NCBI GenBank assembly: GCA_002007465.1
Contig: LNAC01000003.1
Location: 15,199,483 to 15,263,482 of the forward strand
DNA: 64,000 bases
Source: Ailurus styani
Lineage: Eukaryota; Chordata; Mammalia; Carnivora; Ailuridae
Direction of reading: 5' to 3'
Shown here: in pieces, positions 37,000 to 48,195 of the stretch
Layout of the letters: each line of letters begins with the position of its first letter
Numbering within the stretch: position 1 is the first letter of the stretch
Program-made: the position numbers and the translations under genes
Notes under the pieces: model-generated
The model's database searches: none
What the model saw: the letters and a program-made list of their open reading frames with translations, nothing else
What the model was told of the DNA's origin: nothing

Positions 37000-37786
37000 G
37001 TTCCCTTTCTGTTTGGTCTTTGGAAACCAATCAAAAGAGAATAAAGGTAAACACATTATTTCTCTAGATATTAAAATAGTATCTATCAGGTTATAGTCAT
37101 GGCTAGGAACTCATAGCCTTTCAGAATTTATTTAAGTTGGTAATACATATTTCTGATTTGTAAAGTGAAACTATCGGGGTGGAACATTTCAATATAATTT
37201 CCATGTTTATGGGGAAGACCTTGCAGTCACCTTCATTTATAACCTACAAAAAATGTCTTAATTTCTCATGTATTTTGCTTGGACTTTGTTTTAAATCTAT
37301 CATTATTCTTCTCTTTCCCATGAATAAATAAAAAGGTAATTTCTTCCATAATTAAAAAAAACACGATTAAGCTTAAAAAAATCCTAACCTTCAACATTCA
37401 AGAACATTTTTATGTACTTCTCCATTGAAAGAGTATGTATGTTAAGAACTGATAGGCAAACAAGTGTTGGTAATACAAGAAAACTAACTATGTATGGGAA
37501 AATATGCTATTACCTTTGCATTCAAGAACAGTTGTATTTAAATTTAATTCTGTATTCCATATGGTCATATAGAATTCTAACTTCTTTAGTTTCATAACTT
37601 TGAACTTTCTTATTTCACAATTTTTATTGAGCATATATTGCATTTTTGCAAATAATCTTTAGGATCTCTTTGAGGTATAAAATTCTATAATTTCATGATA
37701 TGTAAAAATTGTTTACATTTTATAGTGTACAAATGGATTTCCAGTAGCCTATAAACATTTTCACACAGATTTTCCAAAGTCTACTA
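37000..37786. other. Unassigned AT-rich sequence
   Basis: No gene or family recognised. Confidence 0.4.
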
Positions 37787-37807
37787 TATAATCATAAAAA
37801 ATTAACA

Positions 37808-38012
37808 AGGTGCCTAGGTGGCCCAGTTGGTTAAGTGTAGGACTCTTGATTTCAGCTCAGGTCATGATCTCAGGGTTGTGAAATTGAGTCCCATATTGGG
37901 CTCCATGCTGAGTATAGAGCCTGCTGAGGTTCTCTCTTTCCCTTTCCCTCTGCCCATCCCCCCAGTTGTGTGCTCTCTCTCTCTCTCTGTTCTCTTTCTC
38001 TCTCTCAAAAAA
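37808..38012 (+). mobile_element. Can-SINE, older subtype
   Basis: Sense copy starting ggtgcctaggtggcccagttgg, ending in CT repeats and 'ctctcaaaaaa'. Target duplication tataatcataa at 37787-37797 and 38013-38023. The first copy lies about 10 bp before the element start. Confidence 0.92.
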
Positions 38013-38023
38013 TATAATCATAA

Positions 38024-41000
38024 CAATGATTTCTTTTAATAGTGTAAATAAATGACATATATGTAAGTAAAGTAATATAAGTAAATGGCCACAGGTACAC
38101 TAAAAATACTCAAAATTATATGCATTAAAAAATTTGGTCAATGGTCCATTACTATAAATTAAATGATACCAGAAATCTCAATAGTTTTTTTTTTTTGGAG
38201 GAATAACTATCATTTTTCAATTCTTTTAAAATGGGTTTTGAGGCTATGGTGTTCTTTCAAATGTGAAGAACACACAAACACACAAATCAGTCAATTTTAT
38301 TAGCCAAGGAATTTCCTAATGCCTGAACTGCCCTAGAAATTAACCTATTGTCAACATATACACATCAGTGCAATCTAACTGAATTTCCACCTGAGTTAGT
38401 TGATTAGTGCTAGTTAAATTAGTCCATCCATTTCCTTCATGTTGGCAGGCACATTTTCCTATGTGCTACGTGATTGACAGAGTTGGTTGATGGAACAAGG
38501 AGCAATCACTCCTCTTAGCATCTCTTCAGCCTGAGGAATCCTCATTTCCCATCCTGGTGCTTTTTCCTTTTTTTGGGGGGAAAGCACTGGGGAAGCCCTG
38601 GCTTCCCAACATTCTCATGATGTTCACTAATAATACCAGGAGAAGCTTGGAACCCTCTGAGTATATTCCCTTTTCTCATGAGAGTAGTGATGATTTACAC
38701 ACTCTGGTCCCAGGAAGGACTGGATGAAAGAGGGTATGGAATGATGTGTTCCAAATCACCACTGATCAAATGATTCCTGTATTATAGTCTCTGCAACAGA
38801 CAGTATTTGGGAAAGAGAAAGCTTAAGTATAGTGCAGTGTCTGACAAATAATAAGCACTCAACAAATATGTTGCTAAATCACAGATCAATGAGGTCAATT
38901 TGAAAATATTGGTGTTCTTTTGAGAAAGACCTTTTCAAAACCAACAATGCTTAAACACTACCCAACATTGAATGACTTTAACAAAAAGACCAAGGTCCAC
39001 AGTAAATACTCCTTCTGTTTTAGTAAGGAGGGATGCTGCAATAAGCAATAGGCACCAAATCTCTATTAAGCTTCTGTGCTTGACTTGCCTTGTGTATGAG
39101 AGTTTGGAAACCTCCATACAGAAAGAAAAATGGCTTATGTAATTTTCATTGGCCTTCACTACAGCCACATAGGTTGTCATCTAAATCAACCTGCAGTTGG
39201 CAGCAGCTGGGAACAGAAGTGGATTACCTGTATTCAGACCCACTTCTCACATTAGGACAATGAAATTAGGGAACAATATATACCTGTAATCATAACAGTC
39301 TTTTGCCTTAAAGTACAGAACACACAACCTTCTATTATGTTCCTGAAAGTGTTTACAAATGACTTGAATTGGAACAGATTATTCCTTCTACAAAATGCAA
39401 CGAATACTATTTCATCATGTCTTGTATGGTTTTACAACCTTCAAAAGAGTTAATGTCCAATGGTTGGTTGGTTTTATGCTTTTGCTGGCCAACTCATATT
39501 TTTTAAGCCTAATAATTTTCAGGAGAAGTTGCTAAAATTTCAGAGCATAAAATATTTGAGATAGGAAAAGAAAGATAAAGACCAGAAAAGAACTTTGCCA
39601 GGGAACATATATTGTCTATTTGACCAGAGACATCTAGCCAGTGTGACAAAAAAGAAAAATGCTCCATATTAGTGTTTTGTTTCAAGACATATATAATCAT
39701 AATGTCACATCTAACTCCCTCTTGCCTGATCTTGACATGTTAGCAATGTTCCAGTCAATAAGTTATCAAAAGGCTATTTCATTACCTGGCTTAGCCTCAG
39801 AGATACAGAGCAGCATCCTATATTTTGGGAGGAACATGAGCTAGATTGGAGAACATTAATTTGATGGAGAAACAGTCATCCAAGTTCTTCCAACAAAATG
39901 GGCAATGCACCATGTCATTACCTGTTGCCTGAAAAAGAGATAAAAAAAATCTCCAAAATGACCCTTCTTCCACTTCGACAATCTAACTCCCAACAAATTA
40001 CAGTGCTATAAAAAGAATAACTAATTATGCTTCCACTAGGTACTATAAAGTGTCCAATTATGGGTATAATTAGAAGGGAAGGGCATAAAGTAATGGGCCT
40101 TTATTTAGAAATGTTGTTATTCTCAGGACACCTTCTAAAGTGGTTTCTGTGTTTTGTTTTATGTATTACATTTATTCTACCTTTCTATAACTTGCTCAGA
40201 TTTATCTCAATAGGACAAACATCTGTCACATCTTGCATATTGCTTTAATTTGATTGTCCCTGACCCCTTAGGCAAATATAGACAGGTGGAAAACATACTG
40301 GCTATTTCACACAACATCTGTAGTCACTTTAGCCAGTCTTTTTTATGGCTTATCATAGCATGAGAGGGCTGCAGAAACCAAGCAGTAGCAGGGAGAGAGA
40401 ACCAGGTGGAATTCCACCCTCTGTTTGCTTGAGCAACTCTGTACCACTTTGCATTTACAAATGCTGTCTGAGGAGAACGGCGGCCTGGTTGAAGGTCTAG
40501 TCCTTAAGAGTTAGGGGAAAAGAGAGAAAAGGTTAAAAAAAAAAAAAGACAGGGTATGCCTTTCAATTAAGTCATTATCTTTATTCTGTAACTCCAACAA
40601 AAGGTTTAATAAATGACCACACGCACAACACACACTCATGCACGCACTCAAATCCACATCCATATACAAAATGTCTTCAGCAGCAAATTGATTTGATTAA
40701 TGAGGCTGTTCTGGCACATCTTGAGGATAGCATATTAGTCACAGTTAATGACTCCTGCATAGCCTACTCAAAGAGCAATATATCCTTATTAAATGTCCCT
40801 AGCATAGAACAGGGAAAGACCTTAAAATAGCCTGTGGTCAATGACCCTATCTCCAATATTGGTGAAGGGACACACCATGAAATAGCCAGGACTGATATAT
40901 GATGAGGATGATGATTATAGTATTTATGCTAGACACAACAAAACAGGAATGTGGATTCTCCAAAATGTCCTTCATGACAGTTCTAGCCTATAATCATTAT

Positions 41001-41885
41001 TTAAGTCAAGAAGTCTTTTCTCGTAAATGAATTCTTACTTTATTCCAAGTCAATTTCCTCTTGTGTAGACAACAATGGAAATGGAGAAAAATTGCCCAGC
41101 CATCCTCATATATACACTTACTATACTTGGAGATGGTTATTAAATCATCCTCTGCCTTCTTTGCTACAAATTAAAGTTAACTTCGTTATTCTTTCTCACT
41201 AGAATAAATTTCCATCTCTTAAAATAAGTATTTTATTATTATTTTAAAATGTTTCCTGGACTACCCACTAATATTTTCAAAATGTGGGAAGGAGACTACC
41301 TCTATCACCTGAGAAATAAATTATTTTGGGTGCCCTTAAAAATGAATATTCTTGAGTACCCCTATCTATCTACTCAATCAAACGATCTTTGGTTGGGCCC
41401 AGAATCTGCATTTTTAACATGAATCCTGAGAGATTCTCATGCACATTGATATTTAAAGACCAGTATTCTAATTTCTCTTCAGTTAAAATACCCAGATGCC
41501 TTTTACTGCAAGGCACCAAAGATATATGACTTTCAGTAAATTTCTTAATCAAAGGATGAATAAGGACTCCTCCAATCTATTTAAAACCCTTCCAGCTTTC
41601 ATCAATTGTTTATCATCCTTCCTTCTGAAAGTATTTCATCTCTTTCTAGGATGTCTTTCTAATAATATGAGTACAAAGTGATTTTTTAATTATAAAATCG
41701 ACTCTCAATCACCACATCTCAGGTTCAAATCTGAAGTCATTTGAGACTTTGCGTCCTTACCTCAAGCGTTATCAGAAGTTAAAGCTTCCTTCCACTAAAG
41801 CTTGGCTGGGTCATATGCACTCCCTGAGTTTTTTCCAATAAATACTCTTTACACATATTGCCCATGTCTACTTTGGGGTGAAACT
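38024..41885. other. Repeat-poor unassigned stretch
   Basis: Nearly 4 kb with little recognisable repeat content. Only a short MIR/L2-type 3' end ('cagtgtctgacaaataataagcactcaacaaatat', about 38830-38880) and a CA-rich patch near 40620-40650 were noticed. No exon signals that I would defend. Confidence 0.5.
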
Positions 41886-41889
41886 ATTT

Positions 41890-42091
41890 TCTCTCTCTCT
41901 CTCTCTCTTTTTTTTAAAAGATTTTGTTTATTCATTTGAGTGGGGGGGAGCCTGACTAGGGGGGATGGGGAGAGGGAAAAGCCACCTCCTCAATGAGTGG
42001 GGAGCCCAACATGGGGCTCCCTCCCAGGACCCTGAGATCATGACCTGAGTTGAAGTCAGATGCTTAATCGGCTGAGCCACTCAGGCATCCT
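41890..42091 (-). mobile_element. Can-SINE, older subtype
   Basis: Antisense copy: a (CT)n/T-rich start, then 'aaaagattttgtttattcatttga' and a G-rich middle, ending ...gagccactcaggcatcc. The flanks (a)aactattttct and (c)aactcattttct look like a degraded duplication. Confidence 0.88.
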
Positions 42092-42835
42092 ACAACTCAT
42101 TTTCTACTATTAAAAAAAGTATATGCAGAATGAGATTAATCTATTAATGATCTGTCATTGCCTGAAGCAGCATTAATATTGTGGAAAAAGAGGACAGTAT
42201 TACTCCAATTTTCCTCTCTGCCTTTCAAAGCTAAACATTTTCTTGAAAATATTAGTAAAGGGCTTAAAATCTAGGTAGTAAAATGAATTCTTCGCTTCTG
42301 GTACATCTTACATTATTTGTTTTCAGAAGTTTAGCCAATGTTGATCAACAAATTTAAGCAGCGGCACCATAACATTTCAAAACATATATGTCACAACACT
42401 CTACCCCATCCTTGTGCTTTCCTCCAAAAATTGGGAGTACTTTTCTTTTAATTTCCATAGTATGCTGTATATTTGAGGAGCCCAAATCAATTTACATTTT
42501 GTTGATCCAGTGATCTTCTAATTGTCTGGTATCTTCAGAGAGGATAGTGTTCCATTTGACCTAACAATTACTGTACTTTTGCTTCTCCCTGTACTACCTT
42601 CCTCAAAACCATTTTGCTTTGAATCATAGGGCCTCAATTCTCTTCTTCAAATTTGCTTCTTTATCTGGTCTTTACATGCAATAGACCATCATTTTCATTT
42701 TATCACTAAAAGTTAACTCTCTGTCTCATTTTCCTCACAGTTGTGTTAATTTCAACACCTGGCCTTTATTTGTGTTGCTCTCTCTGTTGGAATGTCAACA
42801 AATATTTATTGAGCAAAATCATTAAGAATATGGCC
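42092..42835. other. Unassigned sequence
   Basis: No gene or family recognised. Confidence 0.4.
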
Positions 42836-42839
42836 TTTT

Positions 42840-43075
42840 GAAGTCAGAAACAACTAGGATGAGCTCTCATTCTATCACTTCAGAGCAGTGTGACCTTGCA
42901 TTAGTAATTCAACCACTCTCAAGTTCACTTTTCTCAGCTATAGCTTAGAAATAATGGCGATTATTATGTAAATCACTATTAGAGAAGAACATCAAGTAAC
43001 ATGACTTTTTATCATTTGCAAAATTCCTGGTTCAATAATTGTTAGCTTATTACTGTAAGTAGTAGTGGTAATTGT
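42840..43075 (+). repeat. MIR-like SINE fossil
   Basis: Sense MIR order: 'cagagcagtgtgaccttgca', 'ctcaagttcacttttctcagctata', 'ataatggcgattattatgtaa'. Diverged. Confidence 0.55.
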
Positions 43076-43084
43076 GACCAATAG

Positions 43085-43235
43085 TAATAGCAAGGTATTC
43101 ATAGTAATGCACAAAACATTTTGTTCGATCCAGGAATTACAGAAGGAAACACAGGAAAGATACTGCTCTTCCTTTTAGGGAATCTACAGTTTATAGAGAA
43201 AAAAAAGAAATAATCCAATATTTAGAATAAAGTCT
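43085..43235 (-). repeat. L2-like fossil
   Basis: 'ccaggaattacagaaggaaacacaggaaagatactgctcttccttttagggaatctacag' follows the antisense L2 3' pattern. Confidence 0.4.
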
Positions 43236-43284
43236 GTACCATACTCTTACATAGCAGGTGAGCCTAAATTAGCTTCAGCATCTT

Positions 43285-43474
43285 TTTTTTTTTTAAAGAT
43301 TTTATTTATTTGACAGAGAGATCGATCACAAGTAGGCAGAGAGGCAGGCAGAGAGAGGAGGAAGCAGGCTCCCCGCTGAGCAGGGAACCCCCATGTGGGT
43401 CTCGATCCCAGGACCCTGAGATCATGACCCGAGCTAAAGGCAGACGCTTAACGACTGAGTCACCCAGGCACCCC
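43285..43474 (-). mobile_element. Can-SINE (SINEC)
   Basis: Antisense copy ending ...gagtcacccaggcacccc. Target duplication agctt(c/t)(a/g)gcatctt at 43271-43284 and 43475-43488 with two differences. Confidence 0.94.
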
Positions 43475-43488
43475 AGCTTTGGCATCTT

Positions 43489-43838
43489 GAGAAGCTTCGC
43501 TGATGGAATAAGGCTGTGAGATAGGAAAGTATCAGAGTTAGTCATGTTAATTACAGGATGGATGTGCAGAGAAAGAGGATGCTCAGGCAGAAGGAGCACA
43601 TGTATGGGGTCCTGGAAATTGGGGCATATTGGAGGAAAATAAACAAGTCCTGCATCTCTGAAGCGTGGCAAACCTAGAAAGTCAAAGTGTCTGGATCGTA
43701 ATCCAGAGAGTTAGGTACAATTCAAATCACATGGGGTTCATAGGACTTATTAAAATTTTTCTATTCTGTCTAAAAGGATTGTTAAAGACAGAAATTGAGC
43801 AATAGAGTGGTTTGATTGGATTTTTGTTTTTGCAGATT
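43489..43838. other. Unassigned sequence
   Basis: Nothing recognised, though 43500-43800 could be further L2-type material. Confidence 0.35.
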
Positions 43839-43839
43839 T

Positions 43840-44502
43840 TATTAGTTTCCTATGGTTGCTCTAACAGATTACTCCAAACTGTTTGACCTAAGACAACAGA
43901 AATATATTCTTATAGTTCTGGAGGCTAAAAGTCTGAAATCAAGTTGTCAGCAGGCAGGGCCATGGTCTCTCTGAAGGCTCTAGGATAGGAACCTTTTTTT
44001 TTTAAATACTTTTTTTAATTTGAGAGAGAGTGTGTGAATCTTCATGTGCATGTGAGCAGAGAGGGGCAGAGGGGGAGGGAGAGGGAGAAAATCCGGACGG
44101 GACTCCACGATGAGGATGGAGCCTGACGCTGGGCTCGAGATCACTAGTGGAGATCACGACCTAGGCAGAAACCGAAAGTCCTGATTGAGCATCCCCGGTG
44201 CCCCTCCTTCTATTTTCTGGAGGTTCCTGGAAATCTTTGGTGTCTCTTGGCTTGTAGATGCATCCAACCTCTGCCTCTGTCATCTCTCTATTGTCTTATA
44301 GCATTCTTCCTGTTTTGTTTTTGTTTTTGTTTTTTTCTGGGTCTAAATTTCCCACTTCTTATGAGGACACTGGTCGTTGAAGTAGGGCCCATCCTAATCT
44401 GGTATATCCTGATATTAACTTATCATATAAGGTCACATTCACAGGTATTGGAGGTTAACATTTAAACATATCTTTTTTGGGGAACATAATTCAATCCACA
44501 AT
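43840..44502 (-). mobile_element. MLT1-type MaLR LTR, antisense, split by a SINE
   Basis: The plus strand begins 'attagtttcctatggttgctctaacagattactccaaactg' and ends 'cacattcacaggtattggaggttaac...ggggaacataattcaatccacaa'. These are the two termini of an MLT1-family LTR read backwards. The LTR is interrupted by an old Can-SINE at 43993-44203. Confidence 0.85.
43993..44203 (-). mobile_element. Old Can-SINE inside the MLT1 LTR
   Basis: Poly-T start, 'gagagagtgtgtgaatc...gcagaggggcagaggg', ending 'gagcatccccggtgccc'. More diverged than the other copies. Confidence 0.85.
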
Positions 44503-44608
44503 ACTTATTAGTATGGTAGCAATTTGGGGAGTTGATTCTAGGGCAATAGTTAGAAATAGAGGGGATCATTACAACAATTTAGCAGGAGTATGAATTTCCA
44601 AGAATGGT
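44503..44608. other. Unassigned spacer
   Basis: Nothing recognised. Confidence 0.4.
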
Positions 44609-44710
44609 GGCCTAAACAAGCATTGTGTTAAAGGACATAGAGTCACTAAATTGAATTCTGGCCTAAACAAGCATTGTGTTTAGTGACATAGAGTCACTAA
44701 ATTGAATTCT
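44609..44710. repeat. 51-bp tandem duplication
   Basis: Two adjacent copies of a unit starting ggcctaaacaagcattgtgtt and ending cactaaattgaattct (44609-44659 and 44660-44710). They differ only at a few bases in the middle (taaagg versus tagtg region). Confidence 0.95.
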
Positions 44711-44839
44711 GGTATTAGAATTAACAAGTTGCTTATTGATAATTATGTTTGGAGAGTGAGTGAAGTATAAGTCTCTGAGGATTCATGGTTTCTTGCTTGG
44801 GCAAATAGATGACTGGTGACAGAGGAGGGTGAGTGAAGA

Positions 44840-44990
44840 TTGGTATGTCATGTCACTGAAAGGTCCATCCTATCTAAATACCTGCTCTGTGCCAATGAGA
44901 TTCTTGGCTGCAGATACAGCAGTGAGTCAGATAGATATAGGCCTGATCTCATGGAGCTTATGGCCTTGACTACTCACATAGAAGCTGATG
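44840..44990 (-). repeat. L2-like fossil
   Basis: 'tacctgctctgtgccaatgagattcttggctgcagatacagcagtgag', followed by 'gatctcatggagcttatgg', matches the antisense L2 3' end. Confidence 0.65.
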
Positions 44991-45347
44991 TATGCTTTAG
45001 GAGGAATTCCATAAAATTTTAGGGTCTAAATCATACATCTACTGTAGTCATCAATGTTTTATAAAATTGTGGCTGCATCTGCTTTCTTATCTGTTGATTC
45101 CCTGGCCTGAACACTTTCTGGAGCAAAGATCATATAATCTTTTAATATGGCAATTTTCTCTTTCTAATTTGTCTGTCTATGAAATTACTGTTTACACCAG
45201 CTAATCTTTACTGCTTGCATTTTCCTTCTTTCTTTCTGATTCTGACTTTACTATGATCCACTCTTTTCAACTGTCTTTCTGATTTTTGCAGACAGCTAGT
45301 CGGTTTGGATAAAAATCTGCTTTGGCCTATGCAATGTTTCCAGTCCT
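44991..45347. other. Unassigned sequence
   Basis: Nothing recognised, though 45100-45250 could be L2-type pyrimidine-rich sequence. Confidence 0.35.
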
Positions 45348-45568
45348 TTTCTTGCAACCACATGATTTTGTCCCTGCCTTTGGGTACTTGATTGGCAGGT
45401 ACATCTCAGTTTGTACCAGTATTTATTGATGCCAGAACTTCAGTACCACATACAACTNTTTCTTGCAACCACATGATTTTGTCCCTGCCTTTGGGTACTT
45501 GACTGGCAGGTACATCTCAGTTTGTACCAGTATTTATTGATGCCAGAACTTCAGTACCACATACAACT
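45348..45568. repeat. 110-bp direct duplication meeting at an N
   Basis: Copies 45348-45457 and 45459-45568 are identical apart from one T/C difference (acttgattgg versus acttgactgg). The single undetermined base of the window (45458) sits exactly between them. This is the pattern of two contigs joined with an unresolved overlap, rather than clear biology. Confidence 0.95.
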
Positions 45569-45639
45569 GTGGTTTTAGGCCTGGCATTTTTTTTCTCTGT
45601 TTTATCTTCAGCATACACTCCCAGGTTTTTCTAGGTTTC

Positions 45640-45900
45640 AACATTTATTTATTAATTTATTAAACATTTATTGAGTTGCTACTTCATTCCAGTCATTGTG
45701 TGTGTTCTGGGCAGCCAAAGACTAAATGCGGAGGAGTTTAGAATGGTGATGCAGACAAGTCAACTGACTACTTCAAAAGTGTGCAATGAATGCTAAAGTC
45801 CAAGGAGCACACAGATGAAGCCGGGATTCTGGGTTGGCCAGTGGATGGGAGGCAAATGAGAGAAAGCTTATCAGGAGAGGAGATAAACAAGCTGCTTCAT
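45640..45900 (-). repeat. L2-like fossil
   Basis: 'ttattaaacatttattgagttgctacttcattccagtcattgtgtgtgttctgggcagc' is the antisense L2 3' end. Later parts are diverged. Confidence 0.6.
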
Positions 45901-45997
45901 AGAATTTTAGTAGAAGCTACCCATAAAAGTGGTGCAATGGGAAAGTGGAGGGGAAATTATGTTAGGGATAAAAAAAGCACAAGAAAGGAGAGAAACA

Positions 45998-46197
45998 GGG
46001 GTGCCTGGGTGGCTCAGTGGGTTAAAGCCTCTGCCTTCGGCTCAGGTCATGATCTTAGGGTCCTGGGATCGAGCCCTGCATCAGGCTCCCTGCTCGTGGG
46101 GAGCCTGCTTCCTCCTCTCTCTGCCTGCCTCTCTGCCTACTTGTGATCTGTCTCTCTCTCTCTCTGTGTCAAATAAATAAATAAAAATCTTTAAAAA
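45998..46197 (+). mobile_element. Can-SINE (SINEC), young full-length copy
   Basis: Sense copy with the head 'ggtgcctgggtggctcagtgggttaaagcctctgccttcggctcagg' character of the mustelid-type form. It ends 'caaataaataaataaaaatcttt' plus an A-tail. Target duplication aaaggagag(a/c)aaca at 45984-45997 and 46198-46211. Open frames through it are not genes. Confidence 0.97.
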
Positions 46198-46211
46198 AAA
46201 GGAGAGCAACA

Positions 46212-46646
46212 AATATAAATGTCAGAATATAAAAGAGAACATGATCACTCTAAAATTGCAGAAGTATATGCTGAGTGTGCCGTGAAAAAGCAAGGATAGG
46301 AGGAGATAGGATTAGGCAGGTAAGTAGGGGCAAGGTCAAAATTTTATGCTTGTGTGTCTTACCCTGACCTGATGTCTTATAAAAAGGACTCATTGTCAGT
46401 GGTATTTCCTGCACTGAATCTAAATCCTGACATTTCTACATTCCTGTACTGTTCTCCAACACCACTTATGCAATTTCCTTTCCTTTAATGTCTCTCTAAA
46501 TAATGCGACTAGAGATGTGTTTTGAAATGTAGGTTTATGCCAGGTTATGGGGTGCTATGAATGCTATATGCCACACTGAAGAACCTGGCAGCCTTCTTGT
46601 AGACAATGATAAAATAAAATGTATTTTGAGTGTTTGACTATGGCTG
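46212..46646. other. Unassigned sequence
   Basis: Nothing recognised. Confidence 0.4.
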
Positions 46647-46657
46647 TGATAGCTATG

Positions 46658-46889
46658 CTTGTTTGTTTATTTTCAAAGATTTTATTTATTTATTTGAGAG
46701 AGAGAGTGAGAGAGCGAGAGAGAGAGAAAGAGTGAGCATGAGCAGGGGAAGGAGTAGAGGGAGAGGGTGAGAGAGAAGCAGACTCCCCACTGAGTGAAGA
46801 GCCCGATGCGGGGCTCGATCCCAGGATTCTGGGTTGATGACCTGAGTCAAAGGCAAATGCGTAACTGACAGACCCATCCAGGTGCCCCA
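46658..46889 (-). mobile_element. Can-SINE, older subtype
   Basis: Antisense copy ending ...gacccatccaggtgcccca. Target duplication tgatagctatg at 46647-46657 and 46890-46900. Confidence 0.95.
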
Positions 46890-46983
46890 TGATAGCTATG
46901 TTTTAGAAGGTGGACAGTGTGAGACATTGACTGGTACAGGTGAAGTCAGTGGGGACAGACTGGATGAAGCCTCTCTCATGTAG

Positions 46984-47205
46984 TGACTGAAAACATGGAC
47001 TCTGTGGGCAGACTTTGTGGGTTCGAATTGATTCCCTCATGTACTAGGAATAAGATCAGTGAAAGTTACTTCATTTCTTTGTGCTTTAAAAGGGGTTACA
47101 ATAATAATAGCTATTTTGAAATTTAGTTATGAGGATTAAATGAGTTGATACAAGTAAAGCACTTATTATGGTACTAGACACAAAGAAGTATCCTTTATTA
47201 TGTTA
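46984..47205 (+). repeat. MIR-like SINE fossil
   Basis: Sense MIR order: 'gaaaacatggactctgtgggcagac', 'gtgggttcgaatt', 'caataataatag', 'ttatgaggattaaatgagttgatacaagtaaagcac'. One of the better-kept copies. Confidence 0.8.
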
Positions 47206-47258
47206 CCAAAATAGCCTGGGATGATAAAGATCTAGGGTGTTAAAATAATAATTTTTTT

Positions 47259-47446
47259 AAGATTTTATTTATTTATTTGACAGAGAGAGAGAGAGATCAC
47301 AAATAGGCAGAGAGGTAGGCAGAGAGAGAGGGGGAAGCAGGCTCCCCGCTGAGCAGAGAGCCCGATGCAGGGCTCGATCCCAGGACCCAGAGATCATGAC
47401 CTGAGCCGAAGGTAGAGGCTTAACCCACTGAGCCACCCAGGCGCCC
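47259..47446 (-). mobile_element. Young Can-SINE nested in an older one
   Basis: Antisense full-length copy ending ...gagccacccaggcgccc. The short direct repeat aataat(...)ttttttt lies on each side (from 47245 and from 47447). It inserted in the A-tail of the older SINE that resumes at 47447. Confidence 0.94.
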
Positions 47447-47635
47447 AATAATCTTTTTTTAACAGAGGGAGAGAGAGGGCAGGGGAGGGGGGGAGAGAGA
47501 GGGAGAAAGAATCTTAAGCAGGCTCCGTGTCCAGCACAGAGCCTGATGCAGGACTCAGTCTCACCACCCTGAGATGAAGATCTGAGCTAAAATCAAGAGT
47601 CGGATGTTTAACCAACCAAGCCACCTAGACACCCC
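47447..47635 (-). mobile_element. Older Can-SINE, tail split by the young copy
   Basis: It continues 'ttttttaacagagggagagagagggcagg' and ends 'caagccacctagacacccc'. More diverged than its guest, as expected from the nesting order. Confidence 0.88.
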
Positions 47636-47738
47636 AGTAATGATTCATTTTTAAAATAAATTATTCAAAGCTGTGTTTATGTAGTCACAGTCCATGTAAT
47701 TTATATCCTGTGAATTAAAGTAGCTATTAGCTTTACAT

Positions 47739-48195
47739 TTGAGTTGGTTTCCTAGGGCTGCCATAACAAAGTACTACAAACTAGGCAGCTTAGAACAACA
47801 AAAAATTAATTCTCTCACTGTTCTGGAAGCGAAGCTGAAATTTTTAAATCCGCATTGGCAGGGCCATGTTCCCTCTGAAACCTGTAATGGAAGGATCCTT
47901 CTTTACCTCTTTCAGCTTTTGCCCCAGACTTTCCTTGGCTCCAACCTTCATTTGACTTTCTCCCTATTTCTCCTTGCATTGACTTCCCTCTCTACGTATC
48001 AGTGTCCAAATCCACCTGCTTCTCTTTTAATAAGGACACCTGTCATATCTTATTAGGGCCCATCCTAATATAGTCATCTTAACTTGATTACATCTACAAA
48101 GACCTTATTTCCAAATAAGTTCATATTCTGTGGTACTAGACATTGGGACTTCAACATATCTTTTTTGGGGGGAACAGAATTCAACCCCTCAAAAT
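47739..48195 (-). mobile_element. MLT1-type MaLR LTR, antisense
   Basis: It starts 'gttggtttcctagggctgccataacaaagtactacaaac' and ends 'ggggggaacagaattcaacccc', passing 'ttaataaggacacctgtcat' and 'acttgattacatctacaaagaccttatttccaaataag'. Clear MLT1 layout read backwards. The 105-codon plus-strand frame within it is spurious. Confidence 0.88.

Noticed and set aside
36626..37096. 156-codon plus-strand frame with FLSF repeats (and KERK repeats on the other strand)
   Set aside because: It is a translation of the TTTC array plus L1 3'UTR.
43306..43671. 121-codon minus-strand frame
   Set aside because: Its C-terminal half is translated Can-SINE, and its N-terminal half is unassigned sequence with no similarity to known proteins. 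Similar SINE-derived frames occur at 7206, 8843, 45790, 46686, 49794 and 61087.
45998..46070. tRNA-like sequence at SINE heads
   Set aside because: The Can-SINE head descends from tRNA-Lys and keeps traces of the internal promoter boxes, but it does not form a functional tRNA gene.
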